Of a stretch of 64,000 nucleotides of DNA, positions 16,283 through 25,285 are shown piece by piece. The DNA comes from an uncultured Akkermansia sp. (GTDB lineage Bacteria; Verrucomicrobiota; Verrucomicrobiia; Verrucomicrobiales; Akkermansiaceae). Positions within the stretch are counted from its first letter, which is position 1, and the number at the start of each line of letters is the position of its first letter. The notes below the pieces were generated by a model. It saw nothing but the letters and a program-made list of their open reading frames with translations. It was not told the origin of the DNA and searched no databases. The DNA lies in assembly GCA_905200945.1 (NCBI GenBank), contig CAJKMG010000014.1:5403-69402 (forward strand), read 5' to 3'. Both the position numbers and the translations under genes were made by a program.

Positions 16283-17074
16283 ATGAATCCTGTACCGTTT
16301 ACCACGCTGGCTGCCGCCATGGACTTTGTGGTGGGAGATAGAAATTATCCCCTTTCCGAACTGTTTATGAAAGGCGGTTTTATTATGTGGCCGCTGCTTC
16401 TGTTATCCATCGCCGGAGTGGTGGTGCTGGTCATGTGCTGTTTTTCTACCCGGGCTTCCGCTGTTCTGCCTACCAAACTGGTGGAACAGGCGGAATCTTT
16501 CATCCGCAAACGGGATTACACGGGGCTTTCCATCCTCTGCAAAAATGGAGATTCCTGCTACGCCCGCGTGATGCTGACAGTAGCCAATTTCATGTTGCGC
16601 AATCCCTCCGCCCAGTTTGAAGAGGTGAGGGAGATAGCCTCTGCGGAAGGGGGGCGGCAGGCGGGGTTCCTAAGCCGCCAGATTTCCTGGCTGTCGGATA
16701 TTGGTGCCGTAGCCCCCATGTTGGGGCTGTTGGGGACTGTGGTCGGGATGATGAAGACCTTTTTTGAGATTGCCAACGGTGATTTTTCCGGAGGCAAGCA
16801 GCGTATTGACATGGCGGGCGGCGTGGCGGAAGCCTTGATTACGACGGCGGGCGGCCTGATGCTTGGCATTCCCGCCATTCTGGCTTATGTATATTTCCGC
16901 AGCCGTGTGCACAAACGGGTGGGTGACCTGGAAGCCGCCGTTACACATAGTGTTTCCGTAGTTGCCACCCAGCTTCAGAAGCCGCGTGCCGGCGCAATTG
17001 GGGTCTTTCATGAAGAGGAACTCCCCAAGGTTCCCGTAGATCCCACTTCCCTGCGTGATGTGCGCGGGCTTTAG
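16283..17074 (+). CDS. MotA/TolQ/ExbB proton-channel family protein
   Basis: 263 aa with three membrane segments: about 34-56 (FIMWPLLLLSIAGVVVLVMC), about 144-166 (DIGAVAPMLGLLGTVVGMMKTF) and about 185-207 (ALITTAGGLMLGIPAILAYVYF). The last two form the ion channel of ExbB/TolQ proteins. With the next gene it forms an inner-membrane motor that uses the proton gradient to power a TonB- or TolA-like partner. Its own promoter lies just upstream. Whether it serves TonB-type import or Tol-type envelope constriction cannot be decided from sequence; the downstream TPR gene leans toward a Tol-like role. Confidence 0.88.
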   Translation: MNPVPFTTLAAAMDFVVGDRNYPLSELFMKGGFIMWPLLLLSIAGVVVLVMCCFSTRASAVLPTKLVEQAESFIRKRDYTGLSILCKNGDSCYARVMLTVANFMLRNPSAQFEEVREIASAEGGRQAGFLSRQISWLSDIGAVAPMLGLLGTVVGMMKTFFEIANGDFSGGKQRIDMAGGVAEALITTAGGLMLGIPAILAYVYFRSRVHKRVGDLEAAVTHSVSVVATQLQKPRAGAIGVFHEEELPKVPVDPTSLRDVRGL

Positions 17075-17113
17075 CCGGAACTCGTCTACTTCTCCACCTC
17101 ACCGGAAGAATGT

Positions 17114-17560
17114 ATGAAATTTCACTATAAAATGCCCAGTCCCATCGGGTTCCAATTGGCCCCCATGCTGGACATCGTGTTTCTTCTGCTGGTGTTCTTC
17201 ATCGTAACCCAGACATTTGAGGATGATGAACCGGATCTTTCCATCAATCTTCCTTCAGCGGAGACTCCCAAACCCGGTGAAAACGTGTCCAATGAGGTTA
17301 TCGTGAATATCCGTAAAGATGGTACCGTGGTAATCAACCGTCAGCCGTACACGATGCCGCAGCTGGAAGACAAGCTTTTTTCAGTCGCCCGCCTGGACAA
17401 AACCATGCTCGTCCGTATCCGCGTGGATGAGAAGGCGGAATCCGGAGTAGTGGTACATGTGATGGACGCATGTCTGAAAGCCGGGCTGAATAACATTTCT
17501 TTTTCCACGCGTCCCCCGGCTCCTTCTTCGATCAATGTTTCCAATTCCCAGGCTTCATGA
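17114..17560 (+). CDS. ExbD/TolR family biopolymer transport protein
   Basis: 148 aa with one membrane helix (about 15-35) containing the essential aspartate in LAPMLDIVFLLLVFFIV, followed by a periplasmic domain (VIVNIRKDGTVVINRQPYT, LVRIRVDEKAESGVVVHVMDAC). It partners the preceding ExbB-like channel, 39 nt away. Its end overlaps the start of the TPR gene by 4 nt (ATGA), so the two are translationally coupled. Confidence 0.88.
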   Translation: MKFHYKMPSPIGFQLAPMLDIVFLLLVFFIVTQTFEDDEPDLSINLPSAETPKPGENVSNEVIVNIRKDGTVVINRQPYTMPQLEDKLFSVARLDKTMLVRIRVDEKAESGVVVHVMDACLKAGLNNISFSTRPPAPSSINVSNSQAS

Positions 17561-19989
17561 AAGCGCTCTTTTCCATTAATGCAGGTTTAATAACTTTGGC
17601 GATGTTTTCCACCGCCCAGGAAAATATTCCGGATGCCGCTCCCATCGCGGATGGTCCGCTGGTCGCCAATCCGGAGCAGGATACGCTGGATATGGCGGAC
17701 ATGCTGTACAAGCAGGCCCAGGCTCCGGCCACGAAGGAGAACCGGCAGGAATATGGGCGCCTTCTTGATTTAAGCTTGCGTAAGTATCTGGAATTTAATC
17801 AACGCTTTCCCCAGTCTGCCCAGGCTCCCCTGGCGGAGTACCGTGCTGCCATGTGTTTGGAGGAACTGGGCAGGAAAGAGGAAGCCCACGTTCTGTTCCT
17901 CAGATTGATTCAGACAGGCAGCCCCTCCCTGGTTGCCGCTTCCGCCTACCGCCTGGCGACAGACGCTTCCTCTGCCGGGGAAACTGATAAGGCCATCCAG
18001 TATTATCAGCTTGTGATTCGCAATGCGGAACAGAATGATTTGAAGGTGGACGCCCAGTACCGTCTGGGGCGCCTGTTTCTTTCCAGCGGCAATCCGGAGG
18101 CTGCCGCCACCATGTTTTGTGCGGTGATGGGTAATCCGGAAGCGGATGCCAAGTTTGTTCTGGTGTCCCGGATGGGATATGCCGCCCTGTGTGCGGATAC
18201 GGGACGCCTGGGAGAAGCTTATTCAGAATATCGCAAGGTGCTGGAAACACCTGGCGTGGATAACAGGAACCGGGGAATAGCCACCCTCCAGGCCGCTATG
18301 CTGGCTACCAAACTGAAGAAGACTGCGGAAGCGCAGGGGCTTTATGAACGGCTTTTGAAGGATGAATCCCTGAAGGAGATGGCTCCGGAAGCCCGAATGG
18401 GGCTTCTTCTGGGGCTGTACAATATGGGCAAGTACAAGGAGATTCTTTCCCAGTATGAACAGCAGAAGGGAATAAGGATGCCGACAAAAGACGGCCAGGT
18501 GCGTCTGCTGATGCTGTTGGGGCAGTCCGCCTATAAATTGAAGGAGTACCGGAAAGCGGCGGATTTCTTTCTGGACGCGGAAAAGGCCGTCCCTTATACG
18601 CAGGAGGCCATGCAAGCCTCCTTTTACCGCTTGTTGTGTTATAATGAACTCAAGCAGAAGGATCTTCCCCAGCGGGCTCAGAGCTTCCTGAATCATTATG
18701 CCAAGGCTTTTCCTACCAGTGAATTGCACGATATGGTGCGCCTGATGGCTGCAGAGAGCCTGTTCAGCTCCAATCCGGCGGATGCCGCCCGGTTTTATGC
18801 CAGCATTGATTTTGACAAGGTGCCCCCGAAGATGCGCGCGGATATTTTATATAAGAGCGCGTGGGCGATCGCTCAGGCTGGGAACAGAGGAGTGGCCGCC
18901 AAGCTGCTGACGGATTTTATCAATGATTTTCCGAAGGATCCCCGCATTTGCGAGGCATTGACGTTGCGCGGAGACATGTATGCCAAGACCAAGAAGGAAG
19001 CTGAGGCGCTGATGGATTTTGACCGTGTGATAGCCCGCTGGCCGAAAGCTGAATCCACTGCTGCCGCATGGCAGAGGGCCGCCCAGATTTATGCGGGGCG
19101 TCAGGATATGGCGAACATGGCGAAGTATTATGGAGGCCTGATTCAGAATTTCCCGAAGGCATCTCCTGCCGCTCTGGCCGAAGCCCATTTTCTGCTGGGG
19201 AGAGCGGCGTTTGACCAGGGAGATTTCAAGTCTTCCATCGACCATATGACGGAGGCCAAGACGCTGGATCCCCAGAAATACGGAGAACAAGTCAATGTGC
19301 TTTCCGTCCTGTCCTATCACAAGCTCCAGAATGTGAATAAACTGAAGGAAGCCCTGGAGACCCTGCAAAAGGAAAATCCTTCCGCCGTGGCCCGTGTGCC
19401 GGACGTTATTCCCGCATGGCTGGGCCTTCAGGCTTATGGAATGAAGGATCTGGAAACGGCGGATAAGTATATGACCTGGGCTACGCAGAACGACCAGCTT
19501 CAGAATGTGAAGAAGGTGATTTGGCGCAATTTGGCGAAGGTGCGCCTGGCACTCAAAAAATATGACCGAGCCTTGGTGGCTTCCAATAATTTCCTGAAGG
19601 ATGAGGATCAGCCTTACCGCCGTGCGGACGGCATGCTGGATAAGGCATCCATTTTGCTGGGGCTGGGCAGGTATGCGGATGCCAGGAAGACGGCGGAGGA
19701 TGCACTGGCTTTGGGTGTGGAAGGGCCTCTGATGGCTTCTTTGAAAATTGTTCTGGGTGATATTTCCTATGCGGAGAAAAAGTTTGATGAAGCGGCCAAG
19801 CATTACGGTGTTACGGCTGAGTTGTTTGTCAATGACGCTGAACTGAAACCCAAGGCTCTTTTCAAGGCGGCAGAAGCTTTGGACAAGGCTGGGCGCAAGT
19901 CGGAGGCTTCCCAATACCGTGCACGCCTGCAAAAGGAATTCCCGGATTGGAAACAGGATGGAGATCCTCTGCCTCCGGACGCACGGTAA
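17557..19989 (+). CDS. Secreted tetratricopeptide-repeat protein
   Basis: 810 aa. A short signal peptide (MKALFSINAGLITLAMFSTA) is followed by TPR-like helical repeats along the whole length, for example QYRLGRLFLSSGNPEAAATMF, AHFLLGRAAFDQGDFKSSI and KASILLGLGRYADARKTA. It overlaps the ExbD gene by 4 nt. Periplasmic TPR proteins next to TolQ/TolR, such as CpoB, coordinate envelope constriction or peptidoglycan synthesis. By position this could be a functional analogue, but it is far larger than CpoB and no direct homology is claimed. A peptidoglycan glycosyltransferase follows 24 nt downstream. Confidence 0.82.
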   Translation: MKALFSINAGLITLAMFSTAQENIPDAAPIADGPLVANPEQDTLDMADMLYKQAQAPATKENRQEYGRLLDLSLRKYLEFNQRFPQSAQAPLAEYRAAMCLEELGRKEEAHVLFLRLIQTGSPSLVAASAYRLATDASSAGETDKAIQYYQLVIRNAEQNDLKVDAQYRLGRLFLSSGNPEAAATMFCAVMGNPEADAKFVLVSRMGYAALCADTGRLGEAYSEYRKVLETPGVDNRNRGIATLQAAMLATKLKKTAEAQGLYERLLKDESLKEMAPEARMGLLLGLYNMGKYKEILSQYEQQKGIRMPTKDGQVRLLMLLGQSAYKLKEYRKAADFFLDAEKAVPYTQEAMQASFYRLLCYNELKQKDLPQRAQSFLNHYAKAFPTSELHDMVRLMAAESLFSSNPADAARFYASIDFDKVPPKMRADILYKSAWAIAQAGNRGVAAKLLTDFINDFPKDPRICEALTLRGDMYAKTKKEAEALMDFDRVIARWPKAESTAAAWQRAAQIYAGRQDMANMAKYYGGLIQNFPKASPAALAEAHFLLGRAAFDQGDFKSSIDHMTEAKTLDPQKYGEQVNVLSVLSYHKLQNVNKLKEALETLQKENPSAVARVPDVIPAWLGLQAYGMKDLETADKYMTWATQNDQLQNVKKVIWRNLAKVRLALKKYDRALVASNNFLKDEDQPYRRADGMLDKASILLGLGRYADARKTAEDALALGVEGPLMASLKIVLGDISYAEKKFDEAAKHYGVTAELFVNDAELKPKALFKAAEALDKAGRKSEASQYRARLQKEFPDWKQDGDPLPPDAR

Positions 19990-20013
19990 GCGTTTTTAAG
20001 GATTGGAACCGGA

Positions 20014-21807
20014 ATGGAGAACAGGCGTAAAAGATGGTATGATCTGTTCGGATTGCTGCCTCGCAATCTGGGGCGTCTGTTGTTGTGGTTCAGCCTCATT
20101 CCTATCGCTTTCATCATTATTCTTATCGTTTATGCATGGAGGGCAGACCAGTATGAGCTGGATGAAATTTTGGCGCCGTTGGAAAATTGCGCTGCATATG
20201 ACCGTAACGGCCAGTGGATAGGCACCTTGACAGATCATGACCGGGTGTATGTAGCGCGCAATGAACTGCCTGATAATCTGGTGAATGCTTTTATTGCGCG
20301 GGAGGATGAAGACTTTTTCGAACATGGCGGCATTGTGTACTCTTCCATTATCCGTTCCATTTGTCGGAACCTGACTACGTTGTCCTATGCCCAGGGAGCT
20401 TCCACGATTACGATGCAACTGGCGCGGAACTGCTATGAATTAGGTGGGAAGACCCTGGATCGCAAAGTTCTGGAAATGGCCGTGGCCCGCCGCATAGAGG
20501 GCAAGTATTCCAAGGATGAAATTCTGACGGCTTACCTGAACCGCATTTATTTTGGACAGCAATGCTATGGAATTGCGCAGGCGGCGGATTTGTATTTCGG
20601 CAAAAAAGTAGCGGATCTGACACTGGCGGAGTGCGCTACCCTGGCCGGGCTGGTGCGCGGGCCTTCCATCTACAATCCTGTTTACAGCCCGGAGGCGGCC
20701 GTCAAGGTTCGCAATGCGACGCTGGAAAGAATGTTTGAGTGTGAATTCATCACTCAGGAACAATTATGGCAGGCGCTCCGCGAACCGATGGCGGTGGCTG
20801 GTAAACGGGAAGCGCGTCCAGGTTCTTATCCCGTTCTGGTTGTCTCCCGTGAATTGGGTGATCTGGATTGCTGCGACGAGCAGGAGGGAACTTCCAGCAT
20901 TTTTGTAATGACCACGCTGGATTTGGAATTACAGAGGATGGTTGAAGATGTCAGTGAGCCTATGCTGGCTGCTCTGGAATCTTCTCCTGTGTGGGCAGGG
21001 TTGCCCAAAAGGGTGGACAACCAGTTGAAGAATTGCGTGCAAGCGGCCATATTATGTGTGGATTCCCGTAAAGGGGACCTGCTGGCCGTAACAGGGGGGC
21101 GCTCCGCCCAGGATGGTCTGGACCGGTGGCAGTCCAAGGTAATGCCGGGCGATCTGTTTACTCCCATCGTTAATTTGTGCGCCGTTGACCAGCGTAGAAC
21201 CGTTATCCGCAGCAATCCGGAAGTTACTGGTCGCGGGGTAGGTTTCAATACAGTAATAGAAACGGCACAAAAGGCCGGCTACAAAGGGGAACTTCCCCGT
21301 TCTTCGGACTTGTATACCGGCAGGTTCCCCATACCTCTCTCTCATGCCGTCAATGCTCTGTATCTCATCGGCAATGACGGGCTCAATGTGAGTATTTCCT
21401 CCGTCAGGCAGGTGGGCACCACCAAAAAGAATCTGGTGATGGTGAATGCCCCTTCTCCAGAAGAGAGCCGCCGGGAAATCCTGCCTAGGGAATCTGCCCA
21501 TCTGGTGGCCTCCCTTCCTCCCTTCCGCTATGACGAACGAACCAGGAGAACCTTCGTCAATGTCAGGCTTCCTGGGAATACGGGGCATTTTTCTGCCGTC
21601 ATGGGGCGTTATTTCACAGTTTTTGCCTGGGTGGGCTTTGATTCTCCGGAGGCCGCCGTCTATGAAAAGAAAGGGGTTTCCGCGGCGTTGGCAACAACCT
21701 GTTCCTCCCTGGCCGGGGAAGTGTATGACCGTGCGGAGGAAGGCCGCAGAAAAGCCGTCCGGGAACGCCGGGAGCGGGAGAATCCAGCGGAACCGGGCCC
21801 CCAATGA
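20014..21807 (+). CDS. Peptidoglycan glycosyltransferase (PBP1-like) with degenerate transpeptidase domain
   Basis: 597 aa: a membrane anchor (about 21-43) and an intact GT51 domain. The catalytic Glu lies in REDEDFFEHGG (96-106), with QGASTITMQLARN (127-139) and KDEILTAYLNRIYFG (167-181). The C-terminal half aligns with class A PBP transpeptidase regions, but the nucleophile motif SxxK (PGSxFKP) reads PGDLFTP (379-385) and the KTG box reads GNTG (522-525). It can therefore polymerise glycan strands but should not cross-link or bind penicillin. It follows the TolQR/TPR-like operon and precedes an IMPase-like gene. Confidence 0.88.
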   Translation: MENRRKRWYDLFGLLPRNLGRLLLWFSLIPIAFIIILIVYAWRADQYELDEILAPLENCAAYDRNGQWIGTLTDHDRVYVARNELPDNLVNAFIAREDEDFFEHGGIVYSSIIRSICRNLTTLSYAQGASTITMQLARNCYELGGKTLDRKVLEMAVARRIEGKYSKDEILTAYLNRIYFGQQCYGIAQAADLYFGKKVADLTLAECATLAGLVRGPSIYNPVYSPEAAVKVRNATLERMFECEFITQEQLWQALREPMAVAGKREARPGSYPVLVVSRELGDLDCCDEQEGTSSIFVMTTLDLELQRMVEDVSEPMLAALESSPVWAGLPKRVDNQLKNCVQAAILCVDSRKGDLLAVTGGRSAQDGLDRWQSKVMPGDLFTPIVNLCAVDQRRTVIRSNPEVTGRGVGFNTVIETAQKAGYKGELPRSSDLYTGRFPIPLSHAVNALYLIGNDGLNVSISSVRQVGTTKKNLVMVNAPSPEESRREILPRESAHLVASLPPFRYDERTRRTFVNVRLPGNTGHFSAVMGRYFTVFAWVGFDSPEAAVYEKKGVSAALATTCSSLAGEVYDRAEEGRRKAVRERRERENPAEPGPQ

Positions 21808-21835
21808 AGTTCAATTTTCCATTAGTAGAAGCATC

Positions 21836-22600
21836 ATGAGACACTCACTTGAAATGACCACGGCCATCCAGGCCGCCAAATCCGCCGGAGCTTTCCTGAA
21901 AAAGCATTTTTATGAGCAAAAGAAGGTGGATGAAGCCAGCCAGAATGATATCAAGCTGGAGCTGGACAAACTTTCCCAGAAATTGATTACGGAGGAAATC
22001 CTCTCCGTGTTTCCCAATCACGCCGTCTTGGGCGAAGAAGGATATACCGGGGACAGGAACAGCGAGTATGAATGGATTGTAGACCCCATTGACGGGACAG
22101 TGAATTATTTTTACACGATTCCCTGGTTCTGCGTTTCCATAGCCTTGCGCCGCCGTGGGGAAGTGGTTCTGGGAGTGATTTACGACCCCATGATGGATGA
22201 ATGCTGGCATGTGGAAAAGGGCGGAATTCCGTACATGAATGATCATCCCATGCATTGCAGCCGGCGGGAACGCATGGCGGAAGCCGTGGTATTCGTGGGG
22301 CACGGCAAGACGGACGGTTCCAAGGAAAAAGGAATTGAACGCTTCGCCAAGATAGCCTGGCAGGTACGCAAGGTGCGCAATAACGGTTCCGCGGCTCTGG
22401 CCCTGGCTTATATTGCCTGCGGCAGGTTTGACGCCTATGTGGAAAGCGTTATTTCCATCTGGGATGTCGCCGCTGGGGTTTTGCTGGTGGAAGCAGCCGG
22501 AGGCAAGGTTGTTTTGGAACCGAAGGAAGACAATCCGGAACAATTCGCCATTGTCGCATGGAACGGCCGCATCCCTATCACGGAAGCACTGGGGGAATAG
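21836..22600 (+). CDS. Inositol monophosphatase family protein
   Basis: 254 aa, the typical length. The metal-binding motifs are in order: LGEEGYTG, WIVDPIDGTVNYFY (the DPIDGT signature) and the C-terminal ISIWDVAAGVLLVEAAGG. Members dephosphorylate myo-inositol phosphate, and some act on PAP, fructose-1,6-bisphosphate or histidinol phosphate; the substrate is not determined here. The frame extends upstream into the preceding gene, but ATG 21836 (MRHSLEMTTAIQAAKSAG) fits the family; ATG 21854 is also possible. Confidence 0.9.
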   Translation: MRHSLEMTTAIQAAKSAGAFLKKHFYEQKKVDEASQNDIKLELDKLSQKLITEEILSVFPNHAVLGEEGYTGDRNSEYEWIVDPIDGTVNYFYTIPWFCVSIALRRRGEVVLGVIYDPMMDECWHVEKGGIPYMNDHPMHCSRRERMAEAVVFVGHGKTDGSKEKGIERFAKIAWQVRKVRNNGSAALALAYIACGRFDAYVESVISIWDVAAGVLLVEAAGGKVVLEPKEDNPEQFAIVAWNGRIPITEALGE

Positions 22601-22626
22601 CCTGAATATTATTGCCGCAGTATTAT

Positions 22627-23136
22627 ATGAGAAACATGATTGCTTTGACCGGTATCGGCTATGACATCCACCGTTTTGCGGAAGTTCCGCGCCCCTTGAT
22701 GCTGGGCGGAGTTCATATTCCTTCCTCCCGCGGCCTGGACGGTCATTCCGATGCGGATGTTTTATGCCACGCCATTGCGGATGCTCTGCTGGGCGCTGCC
22801 GGGTTGCCGGACATCGGCTACTGGTTCCCTCCGGGCGATCCTGTCTGCAAGGGTATTCCTTCCCTGGATATCGTGGCGAAAGCTGTTTCTCTGATCCGGG
22901 AGGGAGGCGGACGCATCGTGAATGTGGATTCGTCCCTTATTGCGGAATCTCCCCGCATTTCTCCTTATTTGGAGCAGATGAAAGGCGCTTTGGGAACCGC
23001 TCTGGGAATTTCTCCGGTTCGAGTGGGCGTCAAGGCCACTACCAATGAACAGCTTGGCGCTCTGGGCCGCAGGGAAGGCATTGCCGCTTTTGCCGTGGCG
23101 TCTATTCTGATGCCGGAGGATCTGACGATGCCATAA
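22627..23136 (+). CDS. ispF: 2-C-methyl-D-erythritol 2,4-cyclodiphosphate synthase
   Basis: 169 aa. GIGYDIHRF (zinc-binding Asp and His), LDGHSDADVLCHAIADALLG, GLPDIGYWFPP and the C-terminal VGVKATTNEQLGALGRREGI are the IspF signatures. It makes the cyclic diphosphate of the MEP isoprenoid pathway as a trimer. ATG 22627 (MRNMIALTG) or 22636 is the start. The polyprenyl synthase that uses the pathway's products is at 54454-55347. Confidence 0.95.
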   Translation: MRNMIALTGIGYDIHRFAEVPRPLMLGGVHIPSSRGLDGHSDADVLCHAIADALLGAAGLPDIGYWFPPGDPVCKGIPSLDIVAKAVSLIREGGGRIVNVDSSLIAESPRISPYLEQMKGALGTALGISPVRVGVKATTNEQLGALGRREGIAAFAVASILMPEDLTMP

Positions 23137-23144
23137 GGCGAATA

Positions 23145-23190
23145 CCCCGGTTTCTTTTCCAGAAGTCTCTTTTCAGAAAGGAAGCCGGGG
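23145..23190 (+). terminator. Hairpin after ispF, possible terminator
   Basis: CCCCGGTTTC (23145-23154) pairs with GAAGCCGGGG (23181-23190), with one wobble. There is no clear T-tract, so termination is uncertain. The rest of 23137-23385 shows nothing else I can support. Confidence 0.4.
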
Positions 23191-23385
23191 CGGGTGTCTA
23201 AAAAGGGAATATGCTTCAGAAATAACGGGCAGGCGGAAAAGGCGTTTTTGGGAGGCTTCCCTTTCCAAAGCAGTTTTAATGAAATGGCAGGAATTTTTTA
23301 ATCGCCCTCAGGCGGCAACGCCGTTTTGGGCCGCATAGTAAATATCCCCCATTTTCCTGCACAGGGGGGGAAGTATTGCCCGGTA

Positions 23386-24117
23386 TCAGCTGATGCAACG
23401 GTAATAATAATCCACGCGGGAGATGAACCAAGACCATTTGAAGCCTGGTTTGCCATTGTCCAGCAGAAGGTGGGGGCAACGCTTGCCGGTCCAGTAGTAA
23501 TGGGGTACGACATTCCGCAGGGGAATATCGTGGGCATACATGTTGTAGGCAGCCAGTTTGGCGGCACGGTCAAAGGTTTTAACGATGCTTTGCCCTCGCT
23601 TCTCACACATTTCAATGCCGATGGAGTACATGTCTCCGGGGCCGCCCCGGTCCGCATGGCGTCCCGTTTCATTCAGGGGGATATGCTGCATGGTCACGTA
23701 CGGGTCTACCGTATAATGCCAGTTGCAGCGCAAAGCTCCGTTATTCAGGGCGCGCGCGTGCTGCATGGCGTCTGCGGACGGGTTCTCCGTGTTATGCATG
23801 GTGATGAAACGCGGCTTCATTCGGGAAGAGCGGCGGCGGAGCGGAGAAGATTTAGGCATGAATATCGGCCGGACGTTGCATTCCGCCAGCAACTGGCGCG
23901 GAGAACGTTTGACCACGGGGACTCCGGAGGGCTTAAAGGAGATCATGGGCGCCATTCCCACTTTTCCTGAAGGTTCCGAACAACTGGTCAGAGCAAGCAG
24001 GGCGGCGGTTTCCAGCAGAAAAGTTCTGCGGTCCATGCCCTGGGATTTCTCCAGTATGGGCTGGAGCTGACCGGAAATGCGGGCAAGATAAGTGGCAATA
24101 GTAGAAATATTACTCAT
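23386..24117 (-). CDS. N-acetylmuramoyl-L-alanine amidase (Amidase_2/PGRP fold), probably secreted
   Basis: 243 aa. The zinc amidase core has TMHNTENPSADAMQHARALNN (first His), HIPLNETGRHADRGG, SIGIEMCEKRG, and the final zinc motif TGKRCPHLLL. It cleaves the bond between muramic acid and the stem peptide. At residues 28-46 the sequence MDRRTFLLETAALLALTSC has a twin-arginine-like start and a lipobox-like Cys. Translation may therefore begin at ATG 24036, giving an exported lipoprotein; the upstream ATG 24117 is kept because the extra 27 residues look coding. Neither start has a good ribosome-binding site. Confidence 0.85.
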   Translation of the reverse strand: MSNISTIATYLARISGQLQPILEKSQGMDRRTFLLETAALLALTSCSEPSGKVGMAPMISFKPSGVPVVKRSPRQLLAECNVRPIFMPKSSPLRRRSSRMKPRFITMHNTENPSADAMQHARALNNGALRCNWHYTVDPYVTMQHIPLNETGRHADRGGPGDMYSIGIEMCEKRGQSIVKTFDRAAKLAAYNMYAHDIPLRNVVPHYYWTGKRCPHLLLDNGKPGFKWSWFISRVDYYYRCIS

Positions 24118-24264
24118 ACGGAGGCCGGGAGATGGGGGATTTTCAGCACGGATGCGGGAAAAGTTAAGCCCACGCTAAGATTCGCTCTTCTTCTTTGCAA
24201 CGAAAAAGTGTGAAAGCTTCAGCATTGTGCCGAATTCTTCGCTCTTTTTGTCATATTGATCTGT

Positions 24265-25185
24265 TTAAACCGTTGTTGAGAGCAAAACTGTTTCTGCTTC
24301 TGCCGCAGTGACAGCATCCGCGCCTGCCGGGGACAGAATGAATTCTCCCTTCCGGGCCGTTTTCCCGTCCCAGAGCACGGAACCGCAGAGGATCGTGAAG
24401 ACGGCAAAGCGGGAGGAGTCCGGCTGGGTAAACCGTTCTCCCTTATCCAGACGGTATTCCTTTGCAGTGAAATGCGGCATTTCCGTCAGGTATCCGGGGC
24501 GCTGGCTGAGTTCCCGGAATTCCCCGATGGAATCCAATGCCTGTTCCAGGTGCAGTTCCCGCCCCTGTCCGGAGTCATCCGTGCGGTTCCAGTCATAAAG
24601 GCGGTAGGTGGTATCGCTATTTTGCTGGATTTCCGCAATGAGGTGCCCGGCGCCAATGGCGTGAACCAGCCCCGCCGGAATGTAAAGATGTTCCCCCGGC
24701 TCCAGATGGGTGGAGTTTATCAGTTGCTCCATTTGTCCCGTTTCCGCCGCATGACGGATGTCCGGGAGTGCTGCGTTTCCCTTCATTCCCCCGTAAATCT
24801 GGGCATCCGGGGATGCGTGCAGTACATACCAGATTTCATTTTTTACTTCTCCCTGCCAGGCTGCCGCCGTGCGTTCCGGGGGATGCACCTGAACGGAAAG
24901 ATTTTCGCGGGCGTCCAGAATTTTGCAGAGCAGGGGAAAGCGGGGGAAACGCTCGTATCCGGGACCGAAAATTTCCTGCCGGTGTTCTTTCCACAGCCGG
25001 TGCAGGGGCATTCCTTCCCATTCGCCGTCCTTGACGATACTCATGGCTTCAGGACGGTCGCTGATTTCCCACGCTTCCCCATAAGCTGTTTCCCGGTCGG
25101 GCAGTTCCCGTCCCAGCATGGTTCTCATGCTTTGGCCGCCCCAGATGCGCGGCTGGTAGATGGAATGGAATCGAAAAGGCTGCAT
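24265..25185 (-). CDS. manA: Mannose-6-phosphate isomerase, class I
   Basis: 306 aa, the short bacterial class. Zinc-site residues are in LSVQVHPPE, KNEIWYVLHA and EHLYIPAGLVHAIGAGH, followed by LIAEIQQNSDTTYRLYDW. It interconverts fructose-6-phosphate and mannose-6-phosphate, the entry point to GDP-mannose. It fits the GDP-fucose genes gmd and fcl 3-5 kb away on the same strand, although other genes lie between. Confidence 0.92.
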   Translation of the reverse strand: MQPFRFHSIYQPRIWGGQSMRTMLGRELPDRETAYGEAWEISDRPEAMSIVKDGEWEGMPLHRLWKEHRQEIFGPGYERFPRFPLLCKILDARENLSVQVHPPERTAAAWQGEVKNEIWYVLHASPDAQIYGGMKGNAALPDIRHAAETGQMEQLINSTHLEPGEHLYIPAGLVHAIGAGHLIAEIQQNSDTTYRLYDWNRTDDSGQGRELHLEQALDSIGEFRELSQRPGYLTEMPHFTAKEYRLDKGERFTQPDSSRFAVFTILCGSVLWDGKTARKGEFILSPAGADAVTAAEAETVLLSTTV

Positions 25186-25227
25186 GGTTGTAACGGAAGC
25201 GTAGGCTATCTTTTATGGACGGGCAAG

Positions 25228-25257
25228 CAAAATGCCCACAGGGTTTCCTGCGGGCAT
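25228..25257 (-). terminator. Intrinsic terminator of the PA14-like gene
   Basis: ATGCCC (25232-25237) pairs with GGGCAT (25252-25257), with an inner CAGG/CCTG stem and one mismatch. Read on the minus strand it is followed by TTTTGCTTG. It lies between the stop of the gene at 25286 and the start of manA. Confidence 0.6.
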
Positions 25258-25285
25258 GAAGAGGGGGGAGCCGGGGAACTACCGG

